A DNA stretch of 56,682 bases, taken from positions 438,962-495,643 of the forward strand of contig BFEA01000394.1 of NCBI GenBank assembly GCA_003427395.1, written 5' to 3'. Positions 11,890-22,722 of the stretch are shown piece by piece; the stretch's first letter is position 1, and every line of letters starts with the position of its first letter. Position numbers and translations under genes: made by a program. Source of the DNA: Chara braunii. Taxonomy: Eukaryota > Streptophyta > Charophyceae > Charales > Characeae. The notes under the pieces are model-generated. The model had not been told where the DNA came from, did not search any database, and saw only the letters and a program-made list of their open reading frames with translations.

Positions 11890-13870
11890 AGTTTGCCCAT
11901 CGCTGGGTCGTCTTTGCTGGGGTTTCGCTGTGCCATTTTTTCCAGATCAATCTATTATCTGCCACTGTTGCAATCTTTCCCTGTAGGAGCCAGTCTCTCA
12001 TGAAAGAACATCTCTTGGTGGCTAGTCTTTCTGGTCTTTCATTGTCGATGTAACCTCCCTCCATCTGCACCGAGTCTCAGTTTCCGTCATACTCAACAGT
12101 ATGGCCCACATTTCTTCCCTTGCCACCTCGGTTCTCTCGACAGTCTTGGTACACCTCCTTTTCCAGATCACCCACAGAGCCAGCTTCCTGAGAAGGTGAA
12201 ACCAGATTACCTTGCCACCTTTGAGATTGTGAGTACTGTCGGATAGAAGGAGGGTGTTTTGAGGAGATGTGGGGGGAGGGGTTGTTGAGAAGAGGAGGTA
12301 CCAGGGTCGCGAGCTTTGTTCCATATCCAGGCTGCTTCAGTGCAGTACAAGAGGCAGTGAGGTATATCTTCTGGTCTGTTGTCTGTGCACATAAGACATA
12401 ATTCGGAGCTGTCGGGATCCGTATGGTTCCTCCTCTTGTGGAGCCATTCGTTGATGGGCAAGGATGCTTCGGATCCTAACCGGTCTGATGGGCAGGTACT
12501 TCGTCCAGGGGATGGAAACGGGGTCAGTAGGTTCTAGGTTCAGGATCTCCCTCCATTTTTCTTTGAGTCTGGGATCTGGGTCGGTAGTTTGTAATCCTAA
12601 GTCATAACCAAATTTTACATCGTATTCAAATATCGTTCTCGTTCTCCCGGATTTCCCCTGTTTCCAGATCCACTCTTTCGGGTCGAATTCGAGGTTTGAG
12701 ATGCAGAAATCAGGTTGGAAAATTATCCAGGGTTTGGCTGTTGTGACCCTACTTTTCTCAATCGAAAGGGCTCTAGCATGTCACACTGGGTTTTTTTGTT
12801 CATAACTTCCAGGTCTTGTAGGTTGTGATTGGTGATCGGGTAGGAGAAGGATTTGGAGACGTAGCTGGGTGCATTAGTTTGAGAAACAAATCGGTAAGCT
12901 CTGTGAGGCCGGGTTTGGGAAATGAGTATGCCCCAGTCCCCAGATTTCTATGAGAAGTCCTCCCGTAAGAGGGAGAGCCACCGTGTTGGGATGCTCTTTC
13001 TGAATGTGTTAGATTTTCTGTGAGGGCGTGGCAGTCTTTTAACTCATTTTGAAGCTCCTGTTCGGTTTACCATTGTCTTCGACCTTCTGCCCAAATGTGT
13101 TTCACCTGCCACACCTCTTTTTCCACCCAGGATAGCCATCACCTGTCTTTTGTGCGTAGTGTCCAGGGTGAGCCACTCGGGTCTACGGTTCAGGAAATGT
13201 AGAACATAGTACGATCTGTTGGGTTTCTTCTGCTCAGTCTGCCTGATTTGATTGTCCAGTCCTTCGCCATTATCCAGAAGAGACCTCTTATGTTCGGAGG
13301 GGAGTTGATAGGTGCTAGATTTCTGATGCTGTCCAGAGCCATTTGGGTCCATGGAATGTATTGTCTTATTAGGGTCTTGATAATCCTTTTCATCTGCAGT
13401 CCTATGGATTCCTGTTTGGGATCAATTAGCCCCAGCCCTCCTGCAGTGTCCTGACGATGTGGTTCCAGGTTACCCTGTTGATACACGTGGTCCTGTTGGG
13501 GTCTCCGGTCCGTAAGTAGCATCTCGCCCTGTTTTTAAACGTTTTGAGGTCATCGTCGGGGGGAGACCAGATGGATGCCATGTACCACAGTGTGGAGAAC
13601 ATTGTCATGTTAATTAGTAGTGCTCTTTCAATTAATGAGGCTTGGGCATTTTTGCACGGGGCCATGTGAGTGATTGCCCTGCCGACTAGGTTTTGACCCA
13701 TGCCTGGCCACACTCCATCCTTGTTCATCATGATACCAGGAATTTTAGTGCCTGATCTCCTGTAGACCATGACATGGGTGTGGCTGTATCGACCAGTTGG
13801 GGCGGGGTCCCGTCTGCTGGCCATCATCCTTTGGTTTTGCCCCAATTGACCTTCATTTCCGATGCCAGTC
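11890..13870 (-). pseudogene. LINE ORF2, C-terminal part (RT thumb/connection and zf-RVT), degenerate
   Basis: Minus-strand fragments in several frames carry LINE hallmarks. These are the NWGKTK motif at the insertion boundary near 13840, the AGGLGLIDPKQES motif at about 13440-13400, and a zf-RVT-like stretch at about 12460-12270 (LHKRRN, ELCLMCTDN, HCLLYCTEAAWIWN). The final frame ends at 11888 and aligns loosely with the C-terminus of the LINE fragment at 46860-47886. Several frameshifts and stops separate the pieces. Confidence 0.8.
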
Positions 13871-14364
13871 TTAAACCACCAGTACCTGCCGGTTGTTAAG
13901 GCCCGTGGCTCAGCCTACCGGTAACCCGAACCTTGCCGAGCCTCGAGCTACCGGTAGGTACTCACCAAAAAAAAAAAGAAACGAAAAAAAAAAAGAAACG
14001 ACAGTTCTTCTGCCCAAAAAAACAGGAAATCGAAAACACAAAGAAGGCTCGTGACTCCACTATTCTTGAAATTTGCAAAACGAGAGTGAATCTTCCGCTC
14101 GAACGTGGAAAGATTCACCTTGATGATTTTTGTCTTTTGCGCATGTTGAGCGAGGCCCATTGACCGTGACTGACGCGGAGTTCGGGGGAGAGAGAGAGAG
14201 AGATGCCGAGTCTGGCGCACATAACTCGGCGTGACTCTCTCTCTCTCTCTCTATCTGTGAACGCGCATGGGGAGAAAAAGTAGACGCACTGCTGCTCCCT
14301 ATTTGCAAAATGCGAATGAATCTTCCGCAAAAACGCGGGTAGATTCTTTCTCATTCCTTCGATT

Positions 14365-14379
14365 TTGAAAGGGCGTGCG

Positions 14380-14445
<66 letters not shown>

Positions 14446-14756
14446 GCTGTGTTCATCACTGCCCAGCCCCCTTCCCCTGCTTCCGAGCCTCCACGTGCGC
14501 TAGCCGTTTCCTGCCATCGTTCAATGCCTGCCCAGCCCGCTGTGCCCTTCCCGTGCCCCTCTGTACCTTCCCGGTCCATGTTCTTCCCATTCTGTGTGTG
14601 TGTGAGAGAGAGGGCGAGGGGGGGACGAATAGATTTCCCCTTGGGAGGAGTGGGGTAGCTGCCATGCCCCCGCCACTTCCCTTGGCCTCCCCAGTCAGCG
14701 GTCCCCCCACCGTGGCCCCACTTTTCCTAAGCCTCCCTAGCTGCACACACACACAC

Positions 14757-14823
<67 letters not shown>
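14365..14823. repeat. Second copy of the GA-CA microsatellite cassette
   Basis: A GC run (14376-14395) and GA run (to 14442) precede about 300 bp nearly identical to 738-1034, and a CA run (14743-14823) then enters the N gap. It lies in the same orientation as the copy at 675-1277. Confidence 0.9.
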
Positions 14824-15093
14824 NNNNNNNNNNNNNNNNNNNNNNNNNNNNNNNNNNNNNNNNNNNNNNNNNNNNNNNNNNNNNNNNNNNNNNNNNNNNN
14901 NNNNNNNNNNNNNNNNNNNNNNNNNNNNNNNNNNNNNNNNNNNNNNNNNNNNNNNNNNNNNNNNNNNNNNNNNNNNNNNNNNNNNNNNNNNNNNNNNNNN
15001 NNNNNNNNNNNNNNNNNNNNNNNNNNNNNNNNNNNNNNNNNNNNNNNNNNNNNNNNNNNNNNNNNNNNNNNNNNNNNNNNNNNNNNNNNNNNN
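14824..15093. other. Assembly gap (270 N)
   Basis: Undetermined bases start inside a CA microsatellite and end at a T run. The real length is unknown. Confidence 1.
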
Positions 15094-15200
15094 TTTTTTT
15101 TTGATAAGTGACCGGATATTGGCTTGCCCGACCCCCAGAAGTCGCGGCTCGTTAACGGCCGCGATTTCTGAAAAACATTGGGGAGGTACTGGTGGTTTAA

Positions 15201-15490
15201 GGCTTCCATTGCTCTTACGAGGACTTGGAACGAGCAGTTGTTGGCATGAATGAGGACAATGAGGTCGGCGGCAAACATTAGGGCAATGGGTAGGGCAAAG
15301 TCGTGTAAAGGATTGAAGTTGCGTGCCGTAAGGTGGTTAATGGAAGGGTCTTTCCGAAGGAAGGAGGCTATGGTTTCCATAATGAAGAGGAAGATGGGCG
15401 GGGCCAGTGGGTCGCCTTGTCTAACCGATCTCGAGATCGGGTAGGTCTTTGAAAGAATCCTATTGACCTGAACTCTGCCCGAGACAGCGA
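15201..15490 (-). pseudogene. LINE reverse transcriptase, palm region
   Basis: The minus strand reads AVSGRVQVNRILSKTYPISR, then SVRQGDPLAPPIFLFIMETI, then ALPIALMFAADLIVLIHANN. The RQGDPLAP motif and an FADD-type catalytic box (here FAAD, with one catalytic Asp replaced) identify a LINE RT. The frame begins at the inversion breakpoint near 15490 and is cut at AMEA by the TTAA-flanked insertion. Confidence 0.9.
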
Positions 15491-15499
15491 GACGGGTAG

Positions 15500-17163
15500 A
15501 TGGTCAAGGTTAGACATAAGATCGGAGACGAAGAGCTAAGAATCCTAAACCTCTACGCACCCAACGCAGAACCCGAACGACTGCTTCTATTTGAGAACAT
15601 CAAACCTCTTATCCCCAACCCGCAACCGGTTATCATCACAGGGGACTGGAACACGACTTTGGACCCCAACTTGGAACGGATCTCTAGGCCAGTATTATTG
15701 GGTCCAACAAGAGCGGGAACCCGGATACGGAATCTCATTACAGAACATGAACTCATCGATCCGTTCAGGGCGCTGCATCTGGACAAAAAAGCTTTCTCCC
15801 GAAGCAGAAAGATCCAAGTCAATCGGACCTCATTGTCCAGGATCGATTACTTCCTTATCTTTGAGAGCCTGCAAGGTGCAATCAAGGAAGCTAAAATACG
15901 TCCTTCGACCTTCAAAGGACAGGACCACAAGCCCATTCAACTGCTGCTCAATTTCAACTCACCAGTCGAAACAGGACAGGTTTTCTTCAAGCTCGACAAC
16001 TCCCTCCTAGCGACCGACAGGTTGTCCATAGCGGTCAAAGAAAATTGGTCCATCCAAAAACAGCGAGAATTCAGCACGAACAGGCACTAATGGTTCATTG
16101 ACAATTATGCCGACCTAACATAAACAATATCAGCAGAATCACGGGGCTTAGCGGGGGATCGCAAAAAGAGAAGGGAAGAACTCCAATTCGCCATCTCAGT
16201 CGCAGAAGGTAACGTATTAGAGGACCCCTCCAACGAGTTCTACAAGGATCTACTAGCTGATACCAAAGAAGAACTAAACGAATGGAGAAGATGGGACTTG
16301 AGAGGACCGCAAATACGCGTCAGGATGACGGACTACACACTCGATAAAACCATGACTAAATTCTTTTTCTCCCAAATCAAAGCAAGCACCGGGAATAACA
16401 TGATAGAGGCCCCATGACCCAACAAATCAAGGAAATGTCAAAACATCACGCACAAAGATGGTCAGGATAGCCAGGACATTCTTCGCAGATCTATACGAGT
16501 CAAAGACGCCTTCACCCCCGACCACAGCAAACCTAAAGCCTGTCAACACATGATGTCGTACCTAGACAAAACGATCTTGACAGCTCACGTGGAAGGCCTG
16601 GACAAGCCCCTAACCCTGGCTGAGCTACATGTAGCCCTGACCTAGGTGGGAAATCACAAAGCTTCGAGCATCGACGGCCTCTCGAAAGAATTTTGGAGCT
16701 ACTTCTGGCCGACTCTAGGAGAGGACCTGCTCGAGTTTTTCAACGACAGCAGGCTAAAGGGAGCCCTGGGCAAGGAACTAATCACCAATGTGGTATCTCT
16801 GCTGCACGAAAAGGGAGACAAAAAGGACCTGAAAATCTATAGACCCATATCACTACTCACTACTCCCTACAAAATCCTCGCTAATGCCCTTGCAAACAGA
16901 ATTGCAAAGCTATCAAACAAATGCTTTCATATGGACCAACTTTATCCCTGGCCGGTACATACTAGATAACGTGATGGCACTAAATGAGGCAGCCAAGAAG
17001 ATCACGGAAAAATGAATGAAGGCAGCAATCCTATTTTTTAACTTCGAAGAGGCCCAGGATCAGGTCAATTGGGACTTCCTGCATGCCTGCATGGAGAAAA
17101 TGGGGGTAGGCCCCAAGTTCAGATAATGGGTTAAGAGTCCTCTATGACCTTCACTCGAGATTT
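15500..17163 (+). pseudogene. Inverted block of the LINE: endonuclease (C-terminal part) and RT fingers/palm
   Basis: On the plus strand, 15500-16090 encodes an AP-type endonuclease segment (LRILNLYAPN, VIITGDWNTTLD, SRIDYFLI, GQDHKPIQL). The stretch 16640-17160 encodes the first RT half (NHKASSIDGLSKEFW, IYRPISLLTTPYKILANALA, FIPGRYILDNVMALNEA, VNWDFLHACMEKMG, VLYDLHSR), with stops and a frameshift. It ends where the minus-strand RT begins (RLAVSGRVQVN), and it starts where the minus-strand endonuclease stops. It is therefore the middle of the same element turned around. Roughly 50-60 endonuclease residues appear lost at one edge. Confidence 0.85.
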
Positions 17164-17300
17164 GACCTTCACGTCGGGTTTGGGATGATCTTTTCCTATC
17201 CGGTTGAGCCGAATGTCCCTGATCTTATCTTCCTCGACTAAGACATTCCCTAGACCATTGACGTTCCAGCAAAGTATTTGGAGGCCCTTGGCATGTCAAT
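17164..17300 (-). pseudogene. LINE ORF2 start: endonuclease N-terminal motif
   Basis: The minus strand reads GLQILCWNVNGLGN and then EEDKIRDIRLNRIGKDHPKP. The WNVNGL motif marks the beginning of L1-type endonuclease domains. The sequence stops matching at the inversion edge near 17163. Confidence 0.8.
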
Positions 17301-17647
17301 TGGTCTTCGGTGGGTTGCCTTGTCCATATTTAGTGTTCGTGAGCCTCGACATTGTCTGATTCATCCTCCCCCTCTTTATTCTTTTTTGTTTTTTCTTTTC
17401 CTTGGTTGTCTACTTGATTTGGACGTTGCAGTGCATTTTACTTGTGTGGACAAAATTTAATTACTTTTCGGGGTTCGTTTTTTAGTTCACTGATGCCTCA
17501 GTCCTGCGGCTCTTAGTGTCCGATTCCCTGCTCTCGTTCCTCGCTGGAGAGGAACCATTGTCGTATTCTCCTGTGCTACTCACCGCTGTGGTGTGTGGTT
17601 CTTCAGTGTCTCCCCCTGGGGAGATCTTGTCGCCCAATCCTAACACC

Positions 17648-20084
17648 TCATCTTCCTCCTCGCGAGTTGTCTTCTTCCTCCCCCATGTCTACCTCTATGG
17701 GAGTAGCCTCGTCTTGCAGTGAGCTTTTTGAGATCAAGAGGAGGGTCCTGATGATATCTGCTAGGGAATCCGCAATGATATCAGTCGTACTGGATCTCCC
17801 TTTCAACGCATTATACGGGAGTGTTGTGATCGTGTTCCATGCCCAAGTCAGGCCTTCACTGAGTTTTGCTTTTTCATCGAGCTTGACCAGCGTGGGGTCG
17901 AACGGGGGGGAGGATCGACGAATCTGAGTTGTTTTCTCCACTTGTTAGTTCTCGTGGAAGAACCCCGTATACCCTCAGTGGGAACTCTGTGGAAATGATC
18001 TCCTTTATGTTCCTTGCCAGGGCCCGGTCGTCATCAAGTATGGGGAATGCGAAAGAGGCATCGGTGAATTTGCTCCTGAAATACACGGGTTGCAGCGGAC
18101 GAACTGCGTTGATGGTCTTCCGGTCCGCGTTTGCTGATCTGGTGATGTGGGGGGCTTTGCCTTCCGTGATCATCTGGACTGTGATGAATTTTTCCTTTTG
18201 TTCTTCTCTGTAGTCCTGGTTCTGATCGAACAGTCGTGTGTTTGTGCTGCCACTGTTGCGATCTCTTCGGTGAGTCGACGCTGTTCGTTCTTTTTGTCTG
18301 CTTCGTCTCTGGGGGGTCCCCTTGTCCTGTTGTCCCTGCCTCTTGACGGTTTCAGTTTTTCGAAGCCATATCGCGGATGGAGTCTGCTGACGTCTGGGGG
18401 TCGAAGCCTGTCTCAGCCTCTGCTCTTGCAGATCTCTCTCTTTTCTTCTCGTGGTATCTGAAAGCACTGAACTCTGAGAGTTTGGATTTCTGGCACAACA
18501 GGTCATAGTAACTTTTGGAAAATGGGATCCCTGCCACTGTCTTGCCTGTTGTTGGCATGGCTCTCTTCTCCCAATGTCTCATTCAGGCCAGTCTGATGTC
18601 GAATTCCTTTTCCCTCTCGTACTTCGCTTTCTGAAGGTATTCCCCGAGTTAGGGTGTGGGGCTCAGTGTTTTGCAAGATCTCCATTCCCATGCGGGAGTC
18701 TGTTGTGGGATCCGTGTCTTATCCGGGGGGTGTGTGGCCTCTGGGAGGTTGTTCAGAAATGGTGATTTTCCCTGTTCCTTCGTCGGTTGCTCTTCTTTTT
18801 TTCCCTGTTCTGTCCTCTTGGTTCTCTTTGGGGGGAGGGGAGGCGTTGGGGTGACGTTGTTCCAGGATCTGTTTCGCTCCATGGAGCAGGGTGTTGTCGT
18901 CCAGATTTGTGTTCTGACATGTTTCCGCAGTCTGGATTCTGATTGTCTCCATGTCCCACTACAGATCCTTGTGTTTCTTCTCTTCTCTGATTGCTCATGG
19001 GTCGATGACCCGGTCTGTGTGAATTTTCCCTGGTATTCCTGTTACCTTTTTGGCTCCCACTGTGTGCCATCTGCTGTTTGAAGGAGGGAACACATTGGGT
19101 TGCTTTGTTGTTGGGTTGGAGTTGTTGTACGTCCATATCCATTTCGGATCCTGGATGGTGTCGTCGAAGACCCACCCATAGTAGTCTTGGTTGTCGATGA
19201 ACCAGATGCCCTTTACATCTTCCACTACCACCATCATGCTCTGTTTCAGCTTTTTTTCTTTCGAATGTTCAGGGGACCGTGGGCATGATGGGTGAGTGCC
19301 CGGGTGACCTCTTTCACTACGCTTGAAACAGATGGGGGCGTCTTTTGTTGAAAATGTGACTATGGATGCTTCGTCTCCAATGCAGAATTCCCATTCTTCC
19401 GGGAATTCGGGGTTCATCTCAGAGTTCACTTCCAAAACTGCAGCGATGGAGTCGCAACGAGGGGCCAGAAATTCTGGCATTGGGAGGACCCATTTCAACG
19501 CTATGTTGTTCGGATATTCGACCTCCAATCGGTCTTTGATCAGTGGATGACCTCTGATGGGGATGTTAGCAAACTGGACCCAAAATTGGTCACTCATGAG
19601 TTGCTGTTTCTGTGCTGCTGCCGGCAAAATTGTGTTTCGAGTTTCCACCGGGACACGGTGCAGACTGAGCTGTTGCGGTTCAGCGTGGTGTGCTTGTTTA
19701 TCAGGTTGGATGCCTTGTGTCTGTCCTGGTCTTGATGTTTTCATGACCTTGGATCGTCTTTGCGAGCCATTTCCTCTTCTCAATTGCTGGGAGGCGGGCA
19801 CCTGTGTTGGATAAGGTGAACACCAGGCCATGTTTGGCGTACAGTGCGTTGGTTAAGGCGTTTTTTTTCTTTCGGGTAGCACCATACCGTTACTTCTTTC
19901 TCTTCCCCATTGTGCTGGATCTTCTTTGTGATTTTCTCTCCTCTGATTTGTGGGGATTCCAGCAGGAATCGGAGTGTCTCGTGGTCAACGAGGGGTCCGC
20001 TTGACTGCGTTGGGGTCTTGCCTGCATTTCGTGATTTGGCTGCTGGAAGGTCACTGCAGTGGCCATGTCCGCCAGAGGCCGTGA

Positions 20085-20152
<68 letters not shown>

Positions 20153-20199
20153 TTGGGTGCTGCTGGTGGGGTTGACAAATGTCTTTGGTTATTCTTCAA
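17648..20199 (-). pseudogene. LINE ORF1-type region with CCHC-like knuckle
   Basis: The minus strand carries long open stretches in changing frames. A poly-Pro run is encoded by the G66 tract, followed by a block with CFKRSERGHPGTHPSC (about 19320-19270, resembling a CCHC zinc knuckle with one Cys replaced), then acidic and Lys/Arg-rich segments to about 17650. This is the usual place and composition of a plant LINE ORF1 or gag-like protein. The frame shifts near 19800 and again near 19000 suggest decay or sequence errors. Exact start and stop could not be set. Confidence 0.65.
20086..20151. repeat. Homopolymer of 66 G
   Basis: An uninterrupted G run lies within the 5' part of the LINE, coding poly-Pro on the minus strand. 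A shorter G run of 24 lies at 21232-21255. Length is likely uncertain in the assembly. Confidence 0.95.
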
Positions 20200-21990
20200 G
20201 GGGAGGGGGTTGGTATGGGGGGTGGAGAGTCTGGTCGGGGGCTGTCAGGTGGTGGGGGGGTGGGGGGGCTGTGTTTCGTGGCTGTCCATTTTTTTTTTTG
20301 TTTTTTTCCCCCCCTTTTTCTCTTGCCCTGTCAGACTATGATGTTGTGTGTGAATCTCCTATCTTCTGCTTCCAATTAGCCCTTGTCCTGGGGTGTGTGT
20401 TCGTGGGGAGTTCAGGGGGCTGCAGCTGCTCACAGCTGGTCTACCTGGAAAGTTGGGCTGCATGCATGGGCATATGCGGGTATGCCCAGTGGAGGAATCG
20501 GGTTAGGTTAGTGTAGGGTGGTGGCAGGGGGCCCGGGGGGGGCAATGTTGGAGGTTGAGGGATTATAGTTGGAGTTAAGAGGTGTGCTGGGTGAAGAATG
20601 CACTTGGGTACGTGGGTCCCTGGCTGAGGGAGAAAGAGGCTAGATCACAGGAGTTTGTCGGATGAGGGAGATCGACCGGTTCTCGTTGGTGGAACGTGGT
20701 CGGAGGTTGGAAGGGGGGGTGGGAGGGGGGGTTGATGAAGCTGACAGGTGGGTATGGGTCGGAGAAGTACTTCTTGCGGTTTCGAGTGGATGGACCTCAA
20801 GAGAGTGGGAGTGTTAGTGACGTATTTGCTAGGCGGTTGGGGAGAAGGGAGGTGACAGCGAGGAGGGGATGTGATAGGGGAGGAGGGGGAAAAGGATAGG
20901 CGGACGAATTGCTCGTTGCGATATCAGTGATCGCGCCGGGTTAGGAGCTTGAACAGAGAGAGAGTTGCGAGATGGGTGGGGGGTGTCAGGCGAGTGAGAG
21001 TGCAGGCTTGGTGTTGATGGAGCTGGGGGGGGTAAGATTTGGTAGCAAAGGGTAGAGTGGATTGAAGGTGTGTAGTGGTTGTTGGGGATGGAGCGGGGGG
21101 CTGGAAGTGAGAGAGAGGGGTTGGGGTTGGGGGGCTGAGGATTGGGGGTGTGAGCGTAGAATAGGGGGTGGAGCTGGACTGCTGCATGGGAAGAAGGTGA
21201 CTGATGCGGGGTGGGGGGGGTGGAGTAGTGAGGGGGGGGGGGGGGGGGGGGGGGGAGAAGATTGTTAGGAGGCGAGGTGGGATGTCCGGTTTAGTTTAGG
21301 GGAGGGAGTGTGCGGTGCACTCGGGAGGGGGGATTCAGGAGAGCTACGTTAGTCGTGGGCAGGAAGATAGTGTGGAGGGGTGCGATGGCGGACTTCTCAC
21401 TTAGCTGCTAATGGTTGATGCCTGGAGTCTATCGCTGCAGTTGGATCTCGTAGGGAGAATGTGTTCCTCGCCTGAGTCTTGCTGCCTTCGCAGATGCCTT
21501 CACACAGTGTAGTTTGTTATCTTGTGGAGGTAGCCTTTGGATTGGGATCTCCTTTGGTCTTTTGGTGATTGGTGGCAAGTCGATTACCTCTGGATGGTTG
21601 TTGCAGTTCGTCTCTGTGAAGCCGCTGCTATTGCCAGCTTCGACCCTCGATCGGCTTCTACCTGGGATGTTCGGAGCAGCTTTGAGGAGGGCCGCTGTGG
21701 CCAGCTTCCCTTTTTGTGATGGCGCACACGCTGGGGGCGCGTTCGGGCATGGCTTCTCTGAGCCCTCAGGGCAATGCCGGGCATTGTCTCCCAGCTTCAA
21801 AAATTTGAAGTTGGGCGTGCACAGCGCGTGGGAGGCTGGGCGGGAGGGTGGCAGAGGGTTTCGGTAGGCGTCAGCCCGTCGGGCATAGGCCGGGAGCTAT
21901 CGCACCTTAGCGCAGCGCTGGAGATCGCGCTAACCGATGGTGCGGGCGCAAAAAAAAATTCAACTATGCCGAGGCAAACTTGAGTATTGA
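20200..21990. other. G-rich segment, no gene recognised
   Basis: The plus strand is strongly G-rich with many GGG to GGGGGGG tracts between 20200 and 21380 (potential G-quadruplex DNA). From 21429 to 21800 the minus strand has an open frame of 123 codons of unknown family. The whole could be the 5' UTR of the LINE, but nothing proves it. Confidence 0.5.
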
Positions 21991-22009
21991 AAAGGAGCTA
22001 TTTCAAAAA

Positions 22010-22159
22010 GTTAGGGGGCACGGGCCAGGGCCAGCCTTGGGGCGGGCGTAATTTTTTGTTTTGTCCTGCGCGCGCCAGTGCCCACCCCAAGGATTGGGAC
22101 CATTTTTTTTGTTCTTCTTCTGCCCGCGCCCAGACTGGCCCTGGCCCGAGTTCCCTAAC
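22010..22159. mobile_element. Foldback/MITE-like element with 25-bp inverted repeats
   Basis: The left terminus GTTAGGGGGCACGGGCCAG and right terminus CTGGCCCGAGTTCCCTAAC are complementary at 22 of 25 positions when extended. Inside, CCTTGGGGCGGG pairs with CCCACCCCAAGG, so nearly the whole 150 bp can fold back. No target duplication is clear. Confidence 0.75.
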
Positions 22160-22269
22160 CTTTCCAACTGGGTCGTTTTCTTCTTTTTTTTTTTTTTGTT
22201 TTTTTTTGTTTTTTTTTGTTAAAGCTATATTCTTCTCTCATCTATCTCATTTTTCTTGCTAGTACTCAT

Positions 22270-22722
22270 CTATCTCATCCTCTCACTAGTGTATGTGTAG
22301 TACGGGGGAACACCAACCAACCCGGATCTCTCCCCAGCCCACGGGGTAGGTTGGCACCACAGCAGTGGTGCGAGAGCAAGGCTGTACCAGTCCCTCATCA
22401 CGGTGACGAGGGGTGGGCAGGCATTGCCGATGGGGAAAATTGGCGGTGCTAGCGCCGAGCAATGGCCAGTCACTGCACCTCCCCCTACCCCCCCCAAAAC
22501 CCCGTATGGCGGTGTCTAATGGCCAATATTGTCGCTGCATAGCAACGAACAACATCAACCAAGGTCCTGCCAATGCTGGCTTGGGGGGCCAACGGGTTAT
22601 CTCTAGCTGGTAGAACACCAAGCTTGCCCAGGCACGTACGTGAGGCCAATGGGGATTGAACCCACGACCTCCTGAATGCAACTTCTGTGCCTTACCAACT
22701 GAGCTAGGCCCGCAGGCCCGTT
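22270..22722 (-). mobile_element. tRNA-derived SINE-like element
   Basis: At its minus-strand 5' end are a pol III box A (TAGCTCAGTTGG) and box B (GGTTCAATCC) within a tRNA-like head (about 22712-22640). The head is followed by some 350 bp of unrelated body with no coding capacity. The tRNA arms pair poorly, which is typical of a SINE head. The 3' boundary is a guess, and no second copy was seen in the window. Confidence 0.6.

Larger units (their letters stand above)
13871..15200. mobile_element. TTAA-flanked transposon inserted in the LINE RT frame
   Basis: The element starts TTAAACCACCAGTACC (13871) and ends GGTACTGGTGGTTTAA (15200): inverted repeats ACCACCAGTACCT next to duplicated TTAA. 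Removing the element with one TTAA rejoins the LINE frame exactly (AMEA-LR-LASEMKVNWGK), which proves both insertion and target site. Inside are short sequence tags shared with 52.6 and 56.2-56.4 kb, a CG/GA run, the microsatellite cassette shared with 675-1135, a CA run and a 270-N gap. No transposase was seen in the readable part, so it is probably non-autonomous. TTAA targets are typical of piggyBac-type transposases; the link is inference. Confidence 0.85.
11604..20350 (-). mobile_element. L1-like LINE, minus strand, internally inverted and interrupted
   Basis: Read on the minus strand, the order is: a Pro-rich then CCHC-like ORF1-type region (about 20200-17650), the start of the endonuclease (17290-17164), an inverted block (17163-15500) carrying the rest of the endonuclease and the first half of the RT, the second half of the RT (15490-15201), a TTAA-flanked insertion (15200-13871), and the RT C-terminal part with zf-RVT domain (13870-11890). 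A 3' UTR follows, with a 14-A tail (T run 11604-11617 on +). The 3' UTR is related to the end of the LINE at 46860-47886. Frameshifts and stops show that it is dead. The 5' end is not resolved and may extend into the G-rich DNA above 20 kb. No target-site duplication was identified. Confidence 0.85.

Noticed and set aside
15500-17163. A separate plus-strand LINE insertion
   Set aside because: It begins and ends exactly at the missing part of the minus-strand LINE and has neither ORF1, 3' UTR nor poly-A of its own.
21429-21800. Minus-strand 123-codon frame as a gene
   Set aside because: No family recognised and no start context or neighbouring exon; it was kept only as a comment on the G-rich segment.
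22642-22712. Functional tRNA gene on the minus strand
   Set aside because: Boxes A and B are present but acceptor and anticodon stems pair badly; a tRNA-derived SINE head explains it better.
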